Shown here one piece after another: positions 52,631 to 62,465 of a stretch of DNA of 64,000 nt. The stretch covers positions 1 to 64,000 of the forward strand of contig DLKC01000073.1 in the NCBI GenBank assembly GCA_002478885.1, in the 5' to 3' direction. Source of the stretch: Chitinophagaceae bacterium UBA7600 (GTDB lineage Bacteria; Bacteroidota; Bacteroidia; Chitinophagales; Chitinophagaceae). A program made the translations under genes and the position numbers. The first letter of the stretch is position 1; each line of letters opens with the position of its first letter. The notes beneath the pieces are model-generated. The model ran no database searches. It was not told the DNA's origin and saw nothing but the letters and a program-made list of their open reading frames with translations.

Positions 52631-52657
52631 GTCCGGTTTGACGGCTCATCAAAAAAA

Positions 52658-52689
52658 CAAAAAAGCCCGCCATTAAGACGGGCTTTTTC
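52658..52689 (-). terminator. Terminator of the TonB receptor gene
   Basis: AAAAGCCCG (52661-52669) and CGGGCTTTT (52679-52687) form a 9-bp stem with T runs on both strands, 17 bp after the receptor stop. It may work in both directions. Confidence 0.9.
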
Positions 52690-52705
52690 AGCAATAGGTT
52701 ATTCA

Positions 52706-55615
52706 TTAAAATACATTGTAACCAAAGCTTACATAATACAAACCACCGATGTAAGGATTACCAAATGCATTGCGGTAATAGTTGTTAAAGAGGTTGGTAG
52801 CACCCAGCTTAATAAGATTTGAAGACTTGCCAATCTTATAGCTCAGGAGCAAATCAACCGTGCCGAAGGAAGGAATGGTACCGGTACCAAAAGTACCTTC
52901 CCAATAAACAGCATCCTGCCATTTATAGAGTACATTAAATCCAAGTCCCTTGTAAACATTGGCATTGGCAAAACCCAAATTGTAACGCGTTTTGGGTGTG
53001 TTGAAGAAGGTAACAAGTCCGGTCGGAATATCTTTTAGTTTATCACCATACACGTTAGCCAATACCTTATATCCTTTTCTGCCAATCTGGTAATCCAATC
53101 CAATGCCCCAGCCATTTGCTTTTACCGGAGTGGGGCTGTTGGTCACAAAAGAGAAGTTGGCCGAACTAAGCGGGTTCAGCACTTCCATAAAAGATGTGGC
53201 GGCATTTCCGGATGCACCTCTTGCAACAGCTGTCCTGGCTATAAAATCCTTGTATTTACTGGTATAAATATATGCGTCAACGACTAATTTCTTTGCAATA
53301 ATGCCTCGGTAGCCAAGTTCAAAAGACTCAACAGATTCCGGCTTGGCTTTTTCAAATTCTGCAACCTTCAACAATGTTGGATTAGGTGTACCATTTATTG
53401 CGAAATCGTTCCTGTAAGCTAAAATACTCTCGCTGGTCCAAACAGGATTTGAAGAGAACCTGTAGTAATCATTAAATCCTGGCAAGCACCCGATAAGAAT
53501 AGATCCCGGTGTTTGAAGATTTATCCACTGATCCTGGTTGGTTGGAAAACGATATGCCTGCTGGTAAGACATGCGGATATGATTATCTTTCGCCACCTTG
53601 ATTGTAGCAGTTACTCTTGGGGTAAAGCGCCCGTCAAAATTTTCATTTTTATCAAAACGACCGGAAGCAGAAAGCGCCAGGATGTCTTTGAATAATTTCT
53701 TCTGCAACTGAACGTAGCCGCCAAATTCTCCAATCTTTATCTTTCCTGTGGTATCAGCGAAAATAGTCCCTTGCGAGTTTAGGCTATACCAGCGATAACT
53801 TGCACCCACTAACACGTCTACCACTTTGATATAAGGGGTAAGGTTTGCCTGTCCCTCAAACTGCCAAAGACTTGATTTATCGGCAAACTGTGCCCCACCC
53901 TCACTTATTGGGGTCGTTACCGCTTTATCAAAAGCAGCCTTAAATTCTTTGGTATTTGGTGCGTACATGCCAGTTTCCGCGTACCCACGTGCGTATCCAT
54001 GAGCAGCTGCCTGCGCAGCGGCGGTTCCGTTGCCACTTAAAGCGACGTCAGAATACACATATCCATAATCTGAAAACCAGTTAACATTTGGCTTCCAGGC
54101 ACTGTTTACAGCCAAAGAGGCTAAAGTTGAAGCGTAAGAATCTCCGGAATTTTCCTGCGTAGTGTACCCACGCAAGAACCAGTTTTTGCTTTTAAATTCG
54201 AGCTTATACTGCCCGATGCTGAAATTTTTCAAAGAGTATCTGTCGGCACCTGTGTAAACGCTGGTACCGCTTCCCCAGTTACCAGTTAAAGAAGCTTGAA
54301 TATTGTTTGTGACGTTCCAATAAAGCCCCCCGGAAAATTTAAGATTTTTTGCTCCATAATCAACCACATCTCTTTCATGGTAACCCGTACGGCTTACAGC
54401 CTGTGAACCGTATACATCAGCATAGGCCGCAGGATTTATTTGGGGGCCCACATAGCCAACATAAAAAGGAATTAAGGGAGCCAAGGGTGTATTAGCGAAT
54501 GCTGCTTTAATATTGGCGTAGGGAACACCTTGAACTAATAGGGCGTTAAGCATACCCGAGGTCGATGGATCCAGCCCTGCCGAAGCAACAGCAGCCTGGG
54601 CAAAACTTTTCAATCCTGAACTTGCTTCATCGCCATATATATTTACACCGTCGTAATTAGGATCACTTGCTCGTGTTCCGGGGATCGTTTCGCTGATCAC
54701 ATTATTGCGAAGCAGGTTGGTACTGTCATCCGCCTGCCAGTCATCTGCTTTTACATATTCAGCCCCTACCTTGAAAGCAAATTTGTCCGAAACCTTCACT
54801 CCCCAACGCAGGCTCCAATCATAAAATGGGGTTGCACTACTCCTGGTATCTCCCATGTGCATTACCCCTTGTTTTATTTGAAAACTTACACCCTGGTATT
54901 TGAAAGGGTCCTTACTGCTGATCAGCAAAGTGCCATTCATGCCCCCGGAGCCATACAAAGCTGATGATGCACCGGAAAGTAATTCCATATTATCAACATC
55001 AAGTTCGGTAAGCCCGATAACATTACCCACGGAAAAATTCAAAGCCGGCGTTGTATTGTCCATACCGTCTACCATTTGATTAAACCGAAGATTACCGCTT
55101 CCGTTGAAGCCCCGGGTACTAACTGTTTTAAATGTATAGCTGGAGGTAGTAATATCTACACCTTTCAAATGATTTAGTGCATCGTAATAACTGGCACCAG
55201 GGGTATTCCTGATGGCATTTCTGCTTACGATATCTATCGACACAGGTGCTTCTAATAATTTTTGGCTGGTTCTCGTGGCCGACACAACTACCTCATCGCC
55301 TAATGCATAAGAGACTGCAAGGTCAACAGCAAGGGGTTGCCCGCTGAATTCAACTTCCTGGGTAACAAAGCCGATAGAGCTTACGATGAGGGTAAATGGA
55401 GGTTTCTGAACAGTGGCAAATTTGAAATTACCACGATCGTCTGTAAACGACGACACATTAGTGCCTTTGATGGAGATTGTTACAGCCGACACGCCTTCTT
55501 TAGTGGTTGCATTTTTAACGTTACCTGACACTGTTGTCTGACCCTGAGCATAGGATAAAGGGCTTATTAATATGGCAGCAATGAAGCATATTAATAAAGT
55601 GGTTTTACGCGTCAT
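52706..55615 (-). CDS. TonB-dependent receptor with carboxypeptidase-like N-domain
   Basis: 969 aa. Signal peptide to S-Y-A-Q-G; carboxypeptidase-D-regulatory-like domain (V-S-G-N-V-K...F-V-T-Q-E-V-E-F); plug (L-L-E-A-P-V-S-I-D-I-V-S, V-D-G-M-D-N-T, L-L-S-G-A-S-S-A-L-Y-G-S-G-G-M-N-G); barrel ending L-Y-Y-V-S-F-G-Y-N-V-F. No SusD gene accompanies it, so it is not a SusCD complex. The substrate is unknown. Its 3' end carries a strong bidirectional terminator. Confidence 0.93.
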   Translation of the reverse strand: MTRKTTLLICFIAAILISPLSYAQGQTTVSGNVKNATTKEGVSAVTISIKGTNVSSFTDDRGNFKFATVQKPPFTLIVSSIGFVTQEVEFSGQPLAVDLAVSYALGDEVVVSATRTSQKLLEAPVSIDIVSRNAIRNTPGASYYDALNHLKGVDITTSSYTFKTVSTRGFNGSGNLRFNQMVDGMDNTTPALNFSVGNVIGLTELDVDNMELLSGASSALYGSGGMNGTLLISSKDPFKYQGVSFQIKQGVMHMGDTRSSATPFYDWSLRWGVKVSDKFAFKVGAEYVKADDWQADDSTNLLRNNVISETIPGTRASDPNYDGVNIYGDEASSGLKSFAQAAVASAGLDPSTSGMLNALLVQGVPYANIKAAFANTPLAPLIPFYVGYVGPQINPAAYADVYGSQAVSRTGYHERDVVDYGAKNLKFSGGLYWNVTNNIQASLTGNWGSGTSVYTGADRYSLKNFSIGQYKLEFKSKNWFLRGYTTQENSGDSYASTLASLAVNSAWKPNVNWFSDYGYVYSDVALSGNGTAAAQAAAHGYARGYAETGMYAPNTKEFKAAFDKAVTTPISEGGAQFADKSSLWQFEGQANLTPYIKVVDVLVGASYRWYSLNSQGTIFADTTGKIKIGEFGGYVQLQKKLFKDILALSASGRFDKNENFDGRFTPRVTATIKVAKDNHIRMSYQQAYRFPTNQDQWINLQTPGSILIGCLPGFNDYYRFSSNPVWTSESILAYRNDFAINGTPNPTLLKVAEFEKAKPESVESFELGYRGIIAKKLVVDAYIYTSKYKDFIARTAVARGASGNAATSFMEVLNPLSSANFSFVTNSPTPVKANGWGIGLDYQIGRKGYKVLANVYGDKLKDIPTGLVTFFNTPKTRYNLGFANANVYKGLGFNVLYKWQDAVYWEGTFGTGTIPSFGTVDLLLSYKIGKSSNLIKLGATNLFNNYYRNAFGNPYIGGLYYVSFGYNVF

Positions 55616-55749
55616 AAAGCAGTTTTATTAACAAAGTGAAAAACAATAATAGCATTAGTTAACTTCCAAATAAAATATTTATTCTCCACAAGGATGTGCA
55701 CAATTGTCGCAAAAGCTATTTTATCTTTTAAAGATTAATTCTATACTGG

Positions 55750-55757
55750 TAATTTTG
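55750..55757 (+). promoter_or_regulatory. -7 box of purC, very close to the start codon
   Basis: TAATTTTG, perfect TAnnTTTG, ends 4 bp before the purC ATG, implying a start of transcription at or beside the ATG (leaderless mRNA). No -33 TTG at normal spacing. Confidence 0.45.
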
Positions 55758-55761
55758 GCAT

Positions 55762-56694
55762 ATGGCAAACGTTATATTTCCGGGGCAGACATCCTTCTAT
55801 AAAGGTAAAGTAAGAAATGTATTTACCATAAATAATTCTTGGCTGGTAATGCTGGCAAGTAACAGGATATCAGCTTTTGATGTTATACTTCCACGACCGA
55901 TCCCGTTTAAAGGACAAGTGCTTAACCAGGTCGCGGCTTACATGCTCAATGCAACAAAAGATATTTGCCCGAACTGGCTTGTCGATACACCTGCCCCAAA
56001 TGTGGCTATAGGTAAAAGATGCGAGCCGTTCAAAATAGAAATGGTGGTACGGGGTAACCTTACCGGCCATGCATGGCGAACTTACAACAGTGGCAGCAGG
56101 TTGCTGTGCGGCGTTACGATGCCCGATGGCATGAAGGAAAATGACTTTTTCCCTACACCAATTATTACTCCGTCAACGAAGGCCGCAGAAGGGCATGACG
56201 AAGATATTGCTGCAGAAGAAATCATCAGCCATGGCCTTGCTACAAAAGAGGAATGGGACCAACTCTGTAACTATACGTTGCAACTGTTTGAACGCGGAAA
56301 AGAAATTGCAAAAAAACGTGGCCTTATTCTCGTCGATACCAAATACGAATTTGGCAAACTCGATAATGAGATCATGCTGATGGATGAAATCCATACCCCC
56401 GATTCTTCCCGTTACTTCTACGCTGATGGTTTCGACGAGCGACAGGCGAAAGGCGAAAGACAAAAACAATTAAGCAAGGAATTCGTTCGGGAGTGGCTCA
56501 TCGCAAACAACTTTATGGGCAAAGAAGGGCAAACAGTTCCCGACATGAGCGACGAATGGGTTAGTACAATCTCTCAACGCTATATCGAACTATACGAGCA
56601 TGTGATCGGCGAAAAATTTATACCGCAAGACCTTAGTGAAGAAGAAACGAATGACCGCATCGTTAAAAGCCTCGAGAAATTAGGCGCCATCTGA
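55762..56694 (+). CDS. purC: Phosphoribosylaminoimidazole-succinocarboxamide synthase
   Basis: 310 aa (SAICAR synthetase), step 8 of IMP synthesis. Evidence: Y-K-G-K-V-R-N-V-F at the N-terminus, [31 protein letters not shown] and [12 protein letters not shown]. Length fits the long bacterial/fungal-type form. It is monocistronic and ended by a very strong terminator. Confidence 0.97.
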   Translation: MANVIFPGQTSFYKGKVRNVFTINNSWLVMLASNRISAFDVILPRPIPFKGQVLNQVAAYMLNATKDICPNWLVDTPAPNVAIGKRCEPFKIEMVVRGNLTGHAWRTYNSGSRLLCGVTMPDGMKENDFFPTPIITPSTKAAEGHDEDIAAEEIISHGLATKEEWDQLCNYTLQLFERGKEIAKKRGLILVDTKYEFGKLDNEIMLMDEIHTPDSSRYFYADGFDERQAKGERQKQLSKEFVREWLIANNFMGKEGQTVPDMSDEWVSTISQRYIELYEHVIGEKFIPQDLSEEETNDRIVKSLEKLGAI

Positions 56695-56709
56695 TAGTGT
56701 CGCTTTCGC

Positions 56710-56756
56710 AAATAATAATGGGCTGTCTTGACTTGAAAGACAGCCCATTATTATTT
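56710..56756. terminator. Perfect 18-bp bidirectional terminator after purC
   Basis: Positions 56710-56727 and 56739-56756 are exact complements over 18 bp with an 11-nt loop, GGGCTGTC at the top of the stem and AT-rich ends. It lies 15 nt after the purC stop. Confidence 0.85.
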
Positions 56757-57096
56757 GCCCGTTCTGCCGTAAGAGGTATAGCCTTCATGCCAGCTATAGA
56801 ACCCGTCAATCCAGGTTTATCTTTAAGTGGTACCTGCTTAATAGCTCCTTGATCCCAAACCGTACCATCCTTCGTTCATCCTTCGCTCATCTTTCGTTCG
56901 TCCTTCGATCATACTATACCCTGGTAAGGGCTCAAATTGTCCGAAACTGGTTCCTGCAAAAACACGTTGTGAATACCTGTTAAACCGTGCAACTCCCATA
57001 CCCTGCTTAAAGAGCACTACATCCGCAGATTTGCTGCGTGGCCGCAACAACTTTTAACGCCGGCGCATGTTGTAATGTAATTACCTTACATCAACT
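56757..57096. other. Intergenic region, 340 bp, with 11-bp tandem repeat
   Basis: No gene is credible here. A 70-codon minus-strand frame (56838-57050) has no recognisable domain and owes its repetitive C-terminal region (E-G-R-T-K-D-E-R-R-M-N-E-G) to the tandem repeat at 56866-56909. No dispersed-repeat arm and no perfect -7 box was found before the exonuclease gene. Confidence 0.6.
56866..56909. repeat. 11-bp tandem repeat, four copies
   Basis: Four consecutive units of CATCCTTCGTT with single or double substitutions (56866-76, 56877-87, 56888-98, 56899-909). The unit length is not a multiple of 3, arguing against coding selection. Confidence 0.9.
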
Positions 57097-58143
57097 ATGG
57101 AACCACTGATCTTATTTACCAACAAGGGCCTTTATTGCAGCGCAGGAAATTTTTACATCGACCCCTGGAAACCGGTTGCTAACGCCGTTATCACGCATGC
57201 ACACAGTGATCATGCCAAACCGGGTCATGAAAAATATCTTTGCCACCGTTTTACAAAACCCTTGCTGCAGGCGCGGCTCGGCCCTAATTATTATCAAAGC
57301 GTTGAGTGGAACGAAACGGTGTTCATCAACGGCGTGAAAATATCGTTACACCCGGCAGGCCACATCATCGGCTCTTCACAAATACGGCTTGAATACAATG
57401 ATGAAGTATGGGTAGTGAGCGGCGATTATAAGACAGCAGATGATGGTTTAAGTACTGCTTTCGAGCCGGTACGTTGCCATGTGTTCATTACCGAATCAAC
57501 ATTCGGCTTACCCATTTACAAATGGCAGCCCCAGGAGGAGATTTATAACAACGTGCGTAAATGGATACTGGAAAACAAACAGCAAAATAAAACGTCTGTC
57601 CTTATCGCCTACAGTCTTGGCAAAGCACAGCGGTTACTAAAAGCCCTTGAGCCACTCAACGAAACTGTGTATCTGCATGGAGCAATCTGGAACATGCACC
57701 AGGCAGTGCTTTCTGCTGGTTTTACCTTACCAGCTGTTGAAAGAATCACACCCGAAACAGGCAAAGAAAAATGGAAAGGCGCCATTGTTATTGCACCACC
57801 CGGCGCAGATGGCTCACCATGGATGAAAAGATTTGACCCTTGCGAAACTGGCGTTTGCAGCGGCTGGATGCAGGTTCGCGGCAATGCGAGAAGGCGTAAC
57901 ACCGATGCTGGCTTTGCTTTAAGCGACCACGCCGATTGGGAAGGCCTTTTAACCGCCGTAAAAGCAACAGGTGCTCTTAAAGTTTTTGTTACCCACGGCT
58001 TTCAGTCCGCATTCAGCAGGTACTTAAACGAAACAGGCATAGAAAGTGCTGAAGTAAAAACAGAATATGGCAACGATGAAGAAGAACCACCAGGCCTGGC
58101 ACCGGAGCAATCGGAACAAATCAAAGAGGAGCATGGCCTATGA
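57097..58143 (+). CDS. DNA-ligase-associated MBL-fold exonuclease
   Basis: 348 aa. Metallo-beta-lactamase/beta-CASP-type fold: H-A-H-S-D-H at residues 34-39, H-P-A-G-H-I-I-G-S, S-G-D-Y-K and the later F-A-L-S-D-H-A-D-W. It belongs to the family found with bacterial Lhr-type helicases and ATP-dependent ligases (ligase-associated exonuclease), in which homologues degrade single-stranded DNA. It overlaps the ligase gene by 4 bp (ATGA), so the two are coupled. It probably trims DNA ends before ligation (inference). Confidence 0.9.
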   Translation: MEPLILFTNKGLYCSAGNFYIDPWKPVANAVITHAHSDHAKPGHEKYLCHRFTKPLLQARLGPNYYQSVEWNETVFINGVKISLHPAGHIIGSSQIRLEYNDEVWVVSGDYKTADDGLSTAFEPVRCHVFITESTFGLPIYKWQPQEEIYNNVRKWILENKQQNKTSVLIAYSLGKAQRLLKALEPLNETVYLHGAIWNMHQAVLSAGFTLPAVERITPETGKEKWKGAIVIAPPGADGSPWMKRFDPCETGVCSGWMQVRGNARRRNTDAGFALSDHADWEGLLTAVKATGALKVFVTHGFQSAFSRYLNETGIESAEVKTEYGNDEEEPPGLAPEQSEQIKEEHGL

Positions 58144-59816
58144 TAAATGAACCGATCCCCAAAAGCGAACTACCTGCAACTGGAGGCGGTTTCCTTTCAT
58201 TTGCCACATTGGTAAATGTGCTCGCCTCAGCAACGAAGACCAATGAAAAACTGGATGCGCTCACACATTATTTCTCCTATGCCGAAGATCATGACAAGGT
58301 GTGGGTGATCGCCTTGTTCAGCGGCAGGCGACCAAAAAGAATAGTGTCATCATCACTGCTTTCTTTATGGTGCTGCGGGTTAGCCAATCTGCCATTGTGG
58401 TTATACGAAGAAAGTTATCACACGGTTGGTGACCTCGCCGAAACAATCGCCTTGTTACTTCCCGAAAAAAATGAACAGGCCATACAACCACAATCACTCA
58501 GCTATTTTCTTGAGCAGTTTGTGCAATTGGAAAAAGCCGCAGACGAAACAAAAAAATCATTCATCACGCATTGCTGGATGCAAATGAACCGCGACGAGCG
58601 TTTTGTTTTTAATAAGTTGCTCACAGGTGGTTTTCGTATTGGCGTTTCTCAGAAAATGATGGTAAATGCATTGGCCAAAACTGTAAAAGCAAATCCCTCC
58701 GTGATCGCACACAGGATCAGTGGTAAATGGGATCCTTCAACAACCGCTTTTGAAGAACTTTTAAATGAACACGCATCAGCAGCAGACGCCTCCAAACCAT
58801 ACCCGTTCTACCTTGCTTATGCGCTTGATGAAGAACCTGCATCGCTCGGCGATACAAAAGACTGGCAGGCTGAATGGAAATGGGATGGCATTCGCGGGCA
58901 AATCATCAAACGCAATAACGAACTCTTTGTATGGAGCCGCGGTGAAGAACTGATTACAGAAAAATTCCCCGAATACTTTCCATTAAAAGAACTGCTGCCC
59001 GACGGCATAGTGATCGACGGCGAAATACTGGCTTACCGCCACACTGCGGCCGCTGCCAACGGCTTTCATGGTGCGGTGCTTCCATTTGCCATTCTGCAAA
59101 CACGCATCGGCAGGAAGAATATTTCCAGGAAACAGTTATCAGGTGCACCCGTCGCATTCTTTGCTTACGACCTTATCGAATACAACTACGAAGATCAACG
59201 CAAAAGGCCACTTTCCGAAAGAAGGCTTTTACTGGAAGATATTGTTGCGGTGGTTAACAACGCAGGCCTGCAACTCTCTCCCGTCATCAGTTTCAACAAC
59301 TGGAATGAATTAAAGTCTTTGCGTGAAACGTCAAGGGCACTGAATGCTGAAGGAGTAATGCTAAAAAGAAAAGCATCGGCTTACCAGGTGGGCCGGAAGG
59401 TTGGCGACTGGTGGAAATGGAAGATTGATCCGCTTACAATCGATGCCGTAATGGTATACGCGCAAAAGGGGCATGGCCGCCGGAGCAACCTCTATACCGA
59501 TTACACCTTCGCAGTAAAAGACGATGACAAACTGGTTACATTCACCAAAGCATATTCCGGGTTAACGGATAAAGAATTTGCGCAGGTCGACGCATTCGTC
59601 AAAAGAAATTCCATAGAAAAATTCGGGCCGGTAAGAACCGTAAAACCCGAATTGGTTTTTGAGATCGCGTTCGAAGGCATTGCCGCGAGTAACCGGCATA
59701 AAAGCGGCGTGGCACTCCGCTTTCCACGCATACTCCGGTGGCGGCACGATAAAAAAGCCGATGAAATAAATACCCTCAGCGATCTCAAAAAACTGCTCGA
59801 AGTGTATGGTAAATAA
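58140..59816 (+). CDS. ATP-dependent DNA ligase (Lhr/exonuclease-associated type)
   Basis: 558 aa. An N-terminal DNA-binding domain (1-200) is followed by the nucleotidyltransferase core with catalytic Lys247 in W-K-W-D-G, the motif III-like D-G-E-I-L-A-Y, E-G-V-M-L-K-R and W-W-K-W-K-I-D (motif V), then an OB-fold. It seals nicks using ATP, distinct from the housekeeping NAD+-dependent LigA, which is not in this window. It forms the repair module with the exonuclease upstream and the helicase downstream. Confidence 0.95.
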   Translation: MINEPIPKSELPATGGGFLSFATLVNVLASATKTNEKLDALTHYFSYAEDHDKVWVIALFSGRRPKRIVSSSLLSLWCCGLANLPLWLYEESYHTVGDLAETIALLLPEKNEQAIQPQSLSYFLEQFVQLEKAADETKKSFITHCWMQMNRDERFVFNKLLTGGFRIGVSQKMMVNALAKTVKANPSVIAHRISGKWDPSTTAFEELLNEHASAADASKPYPFYLAYALDEEPASLGDTKDWQAEWKWDGIRGQIIKRNNELFVWSRGEELITEKFPEYFPLKELLPDGIVIDGEILAYRHTAAAANGFHGAVLPFAILQTRIGRKNISRKQLSGAPVAFFAYDLIEYNYEDQRKRPLSERRLLLEDIVAVVNNAGLQLSPVISFNNWNELKSLRETSRALNAEGVMLKRKASAYQVGRKVGDWWKWKIDPLTIDAVMVYAQKGHGRRSNLYTDYTFAVKDDDKLVTFTKAYSGLTDKEFAQVDAFVKRNSIEKFGPVRTVKPELVFEIAFEGIAASNRHKSGVALRFPRILRWRHDKKADEINTLSDLKKLLEVYGK

Positions 59817-59821
59817 TTAAT

Positions 59822-59872
59822 GAGCCCGGCTGCACATTTCCATGGCAGCTTCGTTGCGTCGCACCCTTGTAC
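59822..59872 (+). repeat. Dispersed repeat, solo arm (standard core) inside a repair operon
   Basis: GAGCCCGGCTGC ... TTCGTTGCGTCGCACCCTTGTAC ending at 59872. It starts 6 bp after the ligase stop and separates it from the helicase gene. Confidence 0.87.
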
Positions 59873-59955
59873 AGTTGGCCCGGAACTCAACGGCCATGAT
59901 AATGCTTCGCTTTTTATTCTCACACAACTCCGCTATTTTTAACACCGCACATTCA

Positions 59956-62460
59956 ATGAAATTATCATCCACCAAAGGTTATTCTGTTATGCAGGATTGG
60001 TTCAAATCAAAGAACCTGGCGCCTTTTGCATTCCAGGAAGAAACGTGGCAACATATTGTGAACGGCAAAAGCGGATTAGTCAATGCACCCACGGGCTGTG
60101 GCAAAACATTTTCCGTTTTTATCGGTGCCCTGATACAATTCATTAATCAGCACCCGGAAAAATACAAGACCGAAAAAAACAATGGCCTTCAACTCCTTTG
60201 GATCACACCACTTCGTGCATTGGCAAAAGACATCGGCCGCGCCATGGAAGAAGTGATCGCTGAAACAGGCATGCAGTGGCGAGTGGCCATACGCAATGGT
60301 GACACCGATATTGCGGAACGGCAAAAACAAAAACGCAATATGCCCGAGGTGTTGATTATTACTCCCGAAAGCCTGCATTTGCTGCTCGCACAAAAAGGCT
60401 ATCCGGAAATATTCAAATCGTTACAAATTATTGCTGCCGACGAATGGCATGAGTTGCTTGGCAGCAAACGCGGCGTGCAGGTTGAGCTGGCCCTGTCGAG
60501 AATTGTAAATGTGGTCAACAGTCAATGGTCAGCAGCCGGTGAGAAAAAAAGTCACAAACTTTCCGTGTGGGGAATTTCAGCAACTATTGGCAATTTGGAA
60601 GCGGCAAAAGAAGTGCTGTTATCTCCGGTGAGTGCAGCCAATGATACCATTATTGTAAAAGCAAAACTTTCCAAGATTACCGAAGTACGCTCTGTTATTC
60701 CACCGGAGATAGAAAAATATCCTTGGGCAGGGCACCTTGGCATAAGGCTCGCTCAACAGATAGTCGATATAATTGAATCGAGCAACACTACGCTTGTTTT
60801 TATCAACACCAGGGGCATGAGCGAAAGATGGTACCAGACCTTACTGGATATTGCCCCACAACTTGCCGGCGCCATTGCGTTGCATCATGGCAGCATTGAA
60901 CAGGAACTGAGAACCTGGGTCGAAGAAGCATTGCACACGCAAAAACTGAAAGCTGTTGTTTGCACCGCCAGTCTCGATCTTGGTGTTGACTTTCGCCCGG
61001 TTGATACGGTTATACAAGTCGGCTCACCAAAAGGTGTGTCGCGCTTTTTACAACGCGCAGGCCGGAGCGGGCACAGGCCCGGAGACATCAGCCGCATATA
61101 TTTTGTACCAACCCACTCACTCGAACTGGTGGAAGCTGCTGCATTGAAACAGGCAATAAAGCAACAAGTGATCGAGAGCCGTGAACCCATGCACCTCTGC
61201 TTTGATGTGCTAATACAATATTTATGCACGCTCGCCATAAGCGAAGGCTTCACCCCCAACCAAATATTCAACGAAGTAAAATCCACTTATTGTTTTGCAA
61301 ACATGCATGAAGATGAATGGCGTGAAGTACTGTATCACATCACCGCGGGAGGTAAAGCGCTGGAAGCATACGATGAATACAAAAAAGTGGAAAACGATAA
61401 TGGTATTTACCGTATGAAAAGCAGGCGAATGGCAATGCGCCACCGCATGCATATCGGCACCATCGTTAGTGATGCAATGATCAAGGTAAAATTTATGGCA
61501 GGGGGCTATCTCGGCGTTATAGAAGAATATTTCATCAGCCGTTTAGACCCCGGCACCGTGTTCACCTTCGCAGGCCGCAATCTTGAACTGCTCATGGTAA
61601 AAGACATGACCGCGTTTGTCAAAAAATCCAATGCAAAAAAATCGATCGTACCGAGCTGGATGGGCGGCCGCATGAGCCTTACGGCCAACCTTGGAGAAAT
61701 GCTTCGCAAAGCATTCGACAAGATATCAGCAAATAAACCCGATGAACCAGAACTGAAATGCCTGCAACCGCTTTTTGATTTGCAGGGGGCCTTATCGCAT
61801 ATTCCACACAGTAATGAATTGCTCATCGAACATATCGAAGACAAAGACGGCTATCATTTGCTGGTGTATCCTTTCGAGGGGCGGCAGGTGCATGAAGCCA
61901 TGAGCTCGTTGATGGCTTACCGCATCAGCAGCCTTATGCCCATTACCTTTTCGATTGCTATGAACGATTATGGTTTTGAACTACTGAGCGACAAACCCAT
62001 TCCTGTTGATGACAGCAACGCACATGAATTGTTCAGTATAGAAAATCTTATTACAGATATTCAGAAAAGCGTGAATGCCGTTGAAATGGCCTCCAGGAAA
62101 TTCCGCGATATTGCCGTTATCGGCGGGCTTATATTCCAGGGTTTCCCCGGCGAACAGAAAAAAGCGCGTCACCTGCAATCTTCAGCCAGCCTGCTTTTCA
62201 AGGTATTCAGTGAATATGACCCGGAAAATATTTTGTTGAGGCAAGCCTACCAGGAAGTATTCGACCAGCAAATGGAAGAAGTTCGTTTGCGTAATGCACT
62301 CCGGCGCATCGGCAGCAACCCAATAAAAATAATGTTCCCCGAAAAACTAACGCCACTCTCCTTCCCGATCATCGTCGACGGGCTAAGTCGTTACAATCTT
62401 TCCTCGGAGCGAATTGAAGACAGGATAAAAAGAATGCAGCAGCAACTGGAGCGTGACTAG
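59956..62460 (+). CDS. Ligase-associated DEAD/DEAH helicase (Lhr-core type)
   Basis: 834 aa from ATG 59956. Superfamily 2 helicase: Walker A P-T-G-C-G-K-T at 45-51, D-E-W-H-E (the DEVH-like box of Lhr), S-A-T-I-G motif III, T-R-G-M-S-E-R, and Q-R-A-G-R-S-G-H-R (motif VI); then a winged-helix and Lhr C-terminal domain. Homologues are 3'-5' ssDNA-dependent translocases. Earlier in-frame ATGs (59896, 59902) and the frame beginning at 59842 are less likely because they reach back into a repeat arm. The metallophosphoesterase often encoded in this module is absent here. Confidence 0.93.
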   Translation: MKLSSTKGYSVMQDWFKSKNLAPFAFQEETWQHIVNGKSGLVNAPTGCGKTFSVFIGALIQFINQHPEKYKTEKNNGLQLLWITPLRALAKDIGRAMEEVIAETGMQWRVAIRNGDTDIAERQKQKRNMPEVLIITPESLHLLLAQKGYPEIFKSLQIIAADEWHELLGSKRGVQVELALSRIVNVVNSQWSAAGEKKSHKLSVWGISATIGNLEAAKEVLLSPVSAANDTIIVKAKLSKITEVRSVIPPEIEKYPWAGHLGIRLAQQIVDIIESSNTTLVFINTRGMSERWYQTLLDIAPQLAGAIALHHGSIEQELRTWVEEALHTQKLKAVVCTASLDLGVDFRPVDTVIQVGSPKGVSRFLQRAGRSGHRPGDISRIYFVPTHSLELVEAAALKQAIKQQVIESREPMHLCFDVLIQYLCTLAISEGFTPNQIFNEVKSTYCFANMHEDEWREVLYHITAGGKALEAYDEYKKVENDNGIYRMKSRRMAMRHRMHIGTIVSDAMIKVKFMAGGYLGVIEEYFISRLDPGTVFTFAGRNLELLMVKDMTAFVKKSNAKKSIVPSWMGGRMSLTANLGEMLRKAFDKISANKPDEPELKCLQPLFDLQGALSHIPHSNELLIEHIEDKDGYHLLVYPFEGRQVHEAMSSLMAYRISSLMPITFSIAMNDYGFELLSDKPIPVDDSNAHELFSIENLITDIQKSVNAVEMASRKFRDIAVIGGLIFQGFPGEQKKARHLQSSASLLFKVFSEYDPENILLRQAYQEVFDQQMEEVRLRNALRRIGSNPIKIMFPEKLTPLSFPIIVDGLSRYNLSSERIEDRIKRMQQQLERD

Positions 62461-62465
62461 GTCTT

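Noticed and set aside
56838..57050. 70-codon minus-strand frame before the exonuclease gene
   Set aside because: Its repetitive part is the 11-bp tandem repeat read in frame; no known domain; unit length not a multiple of 3.
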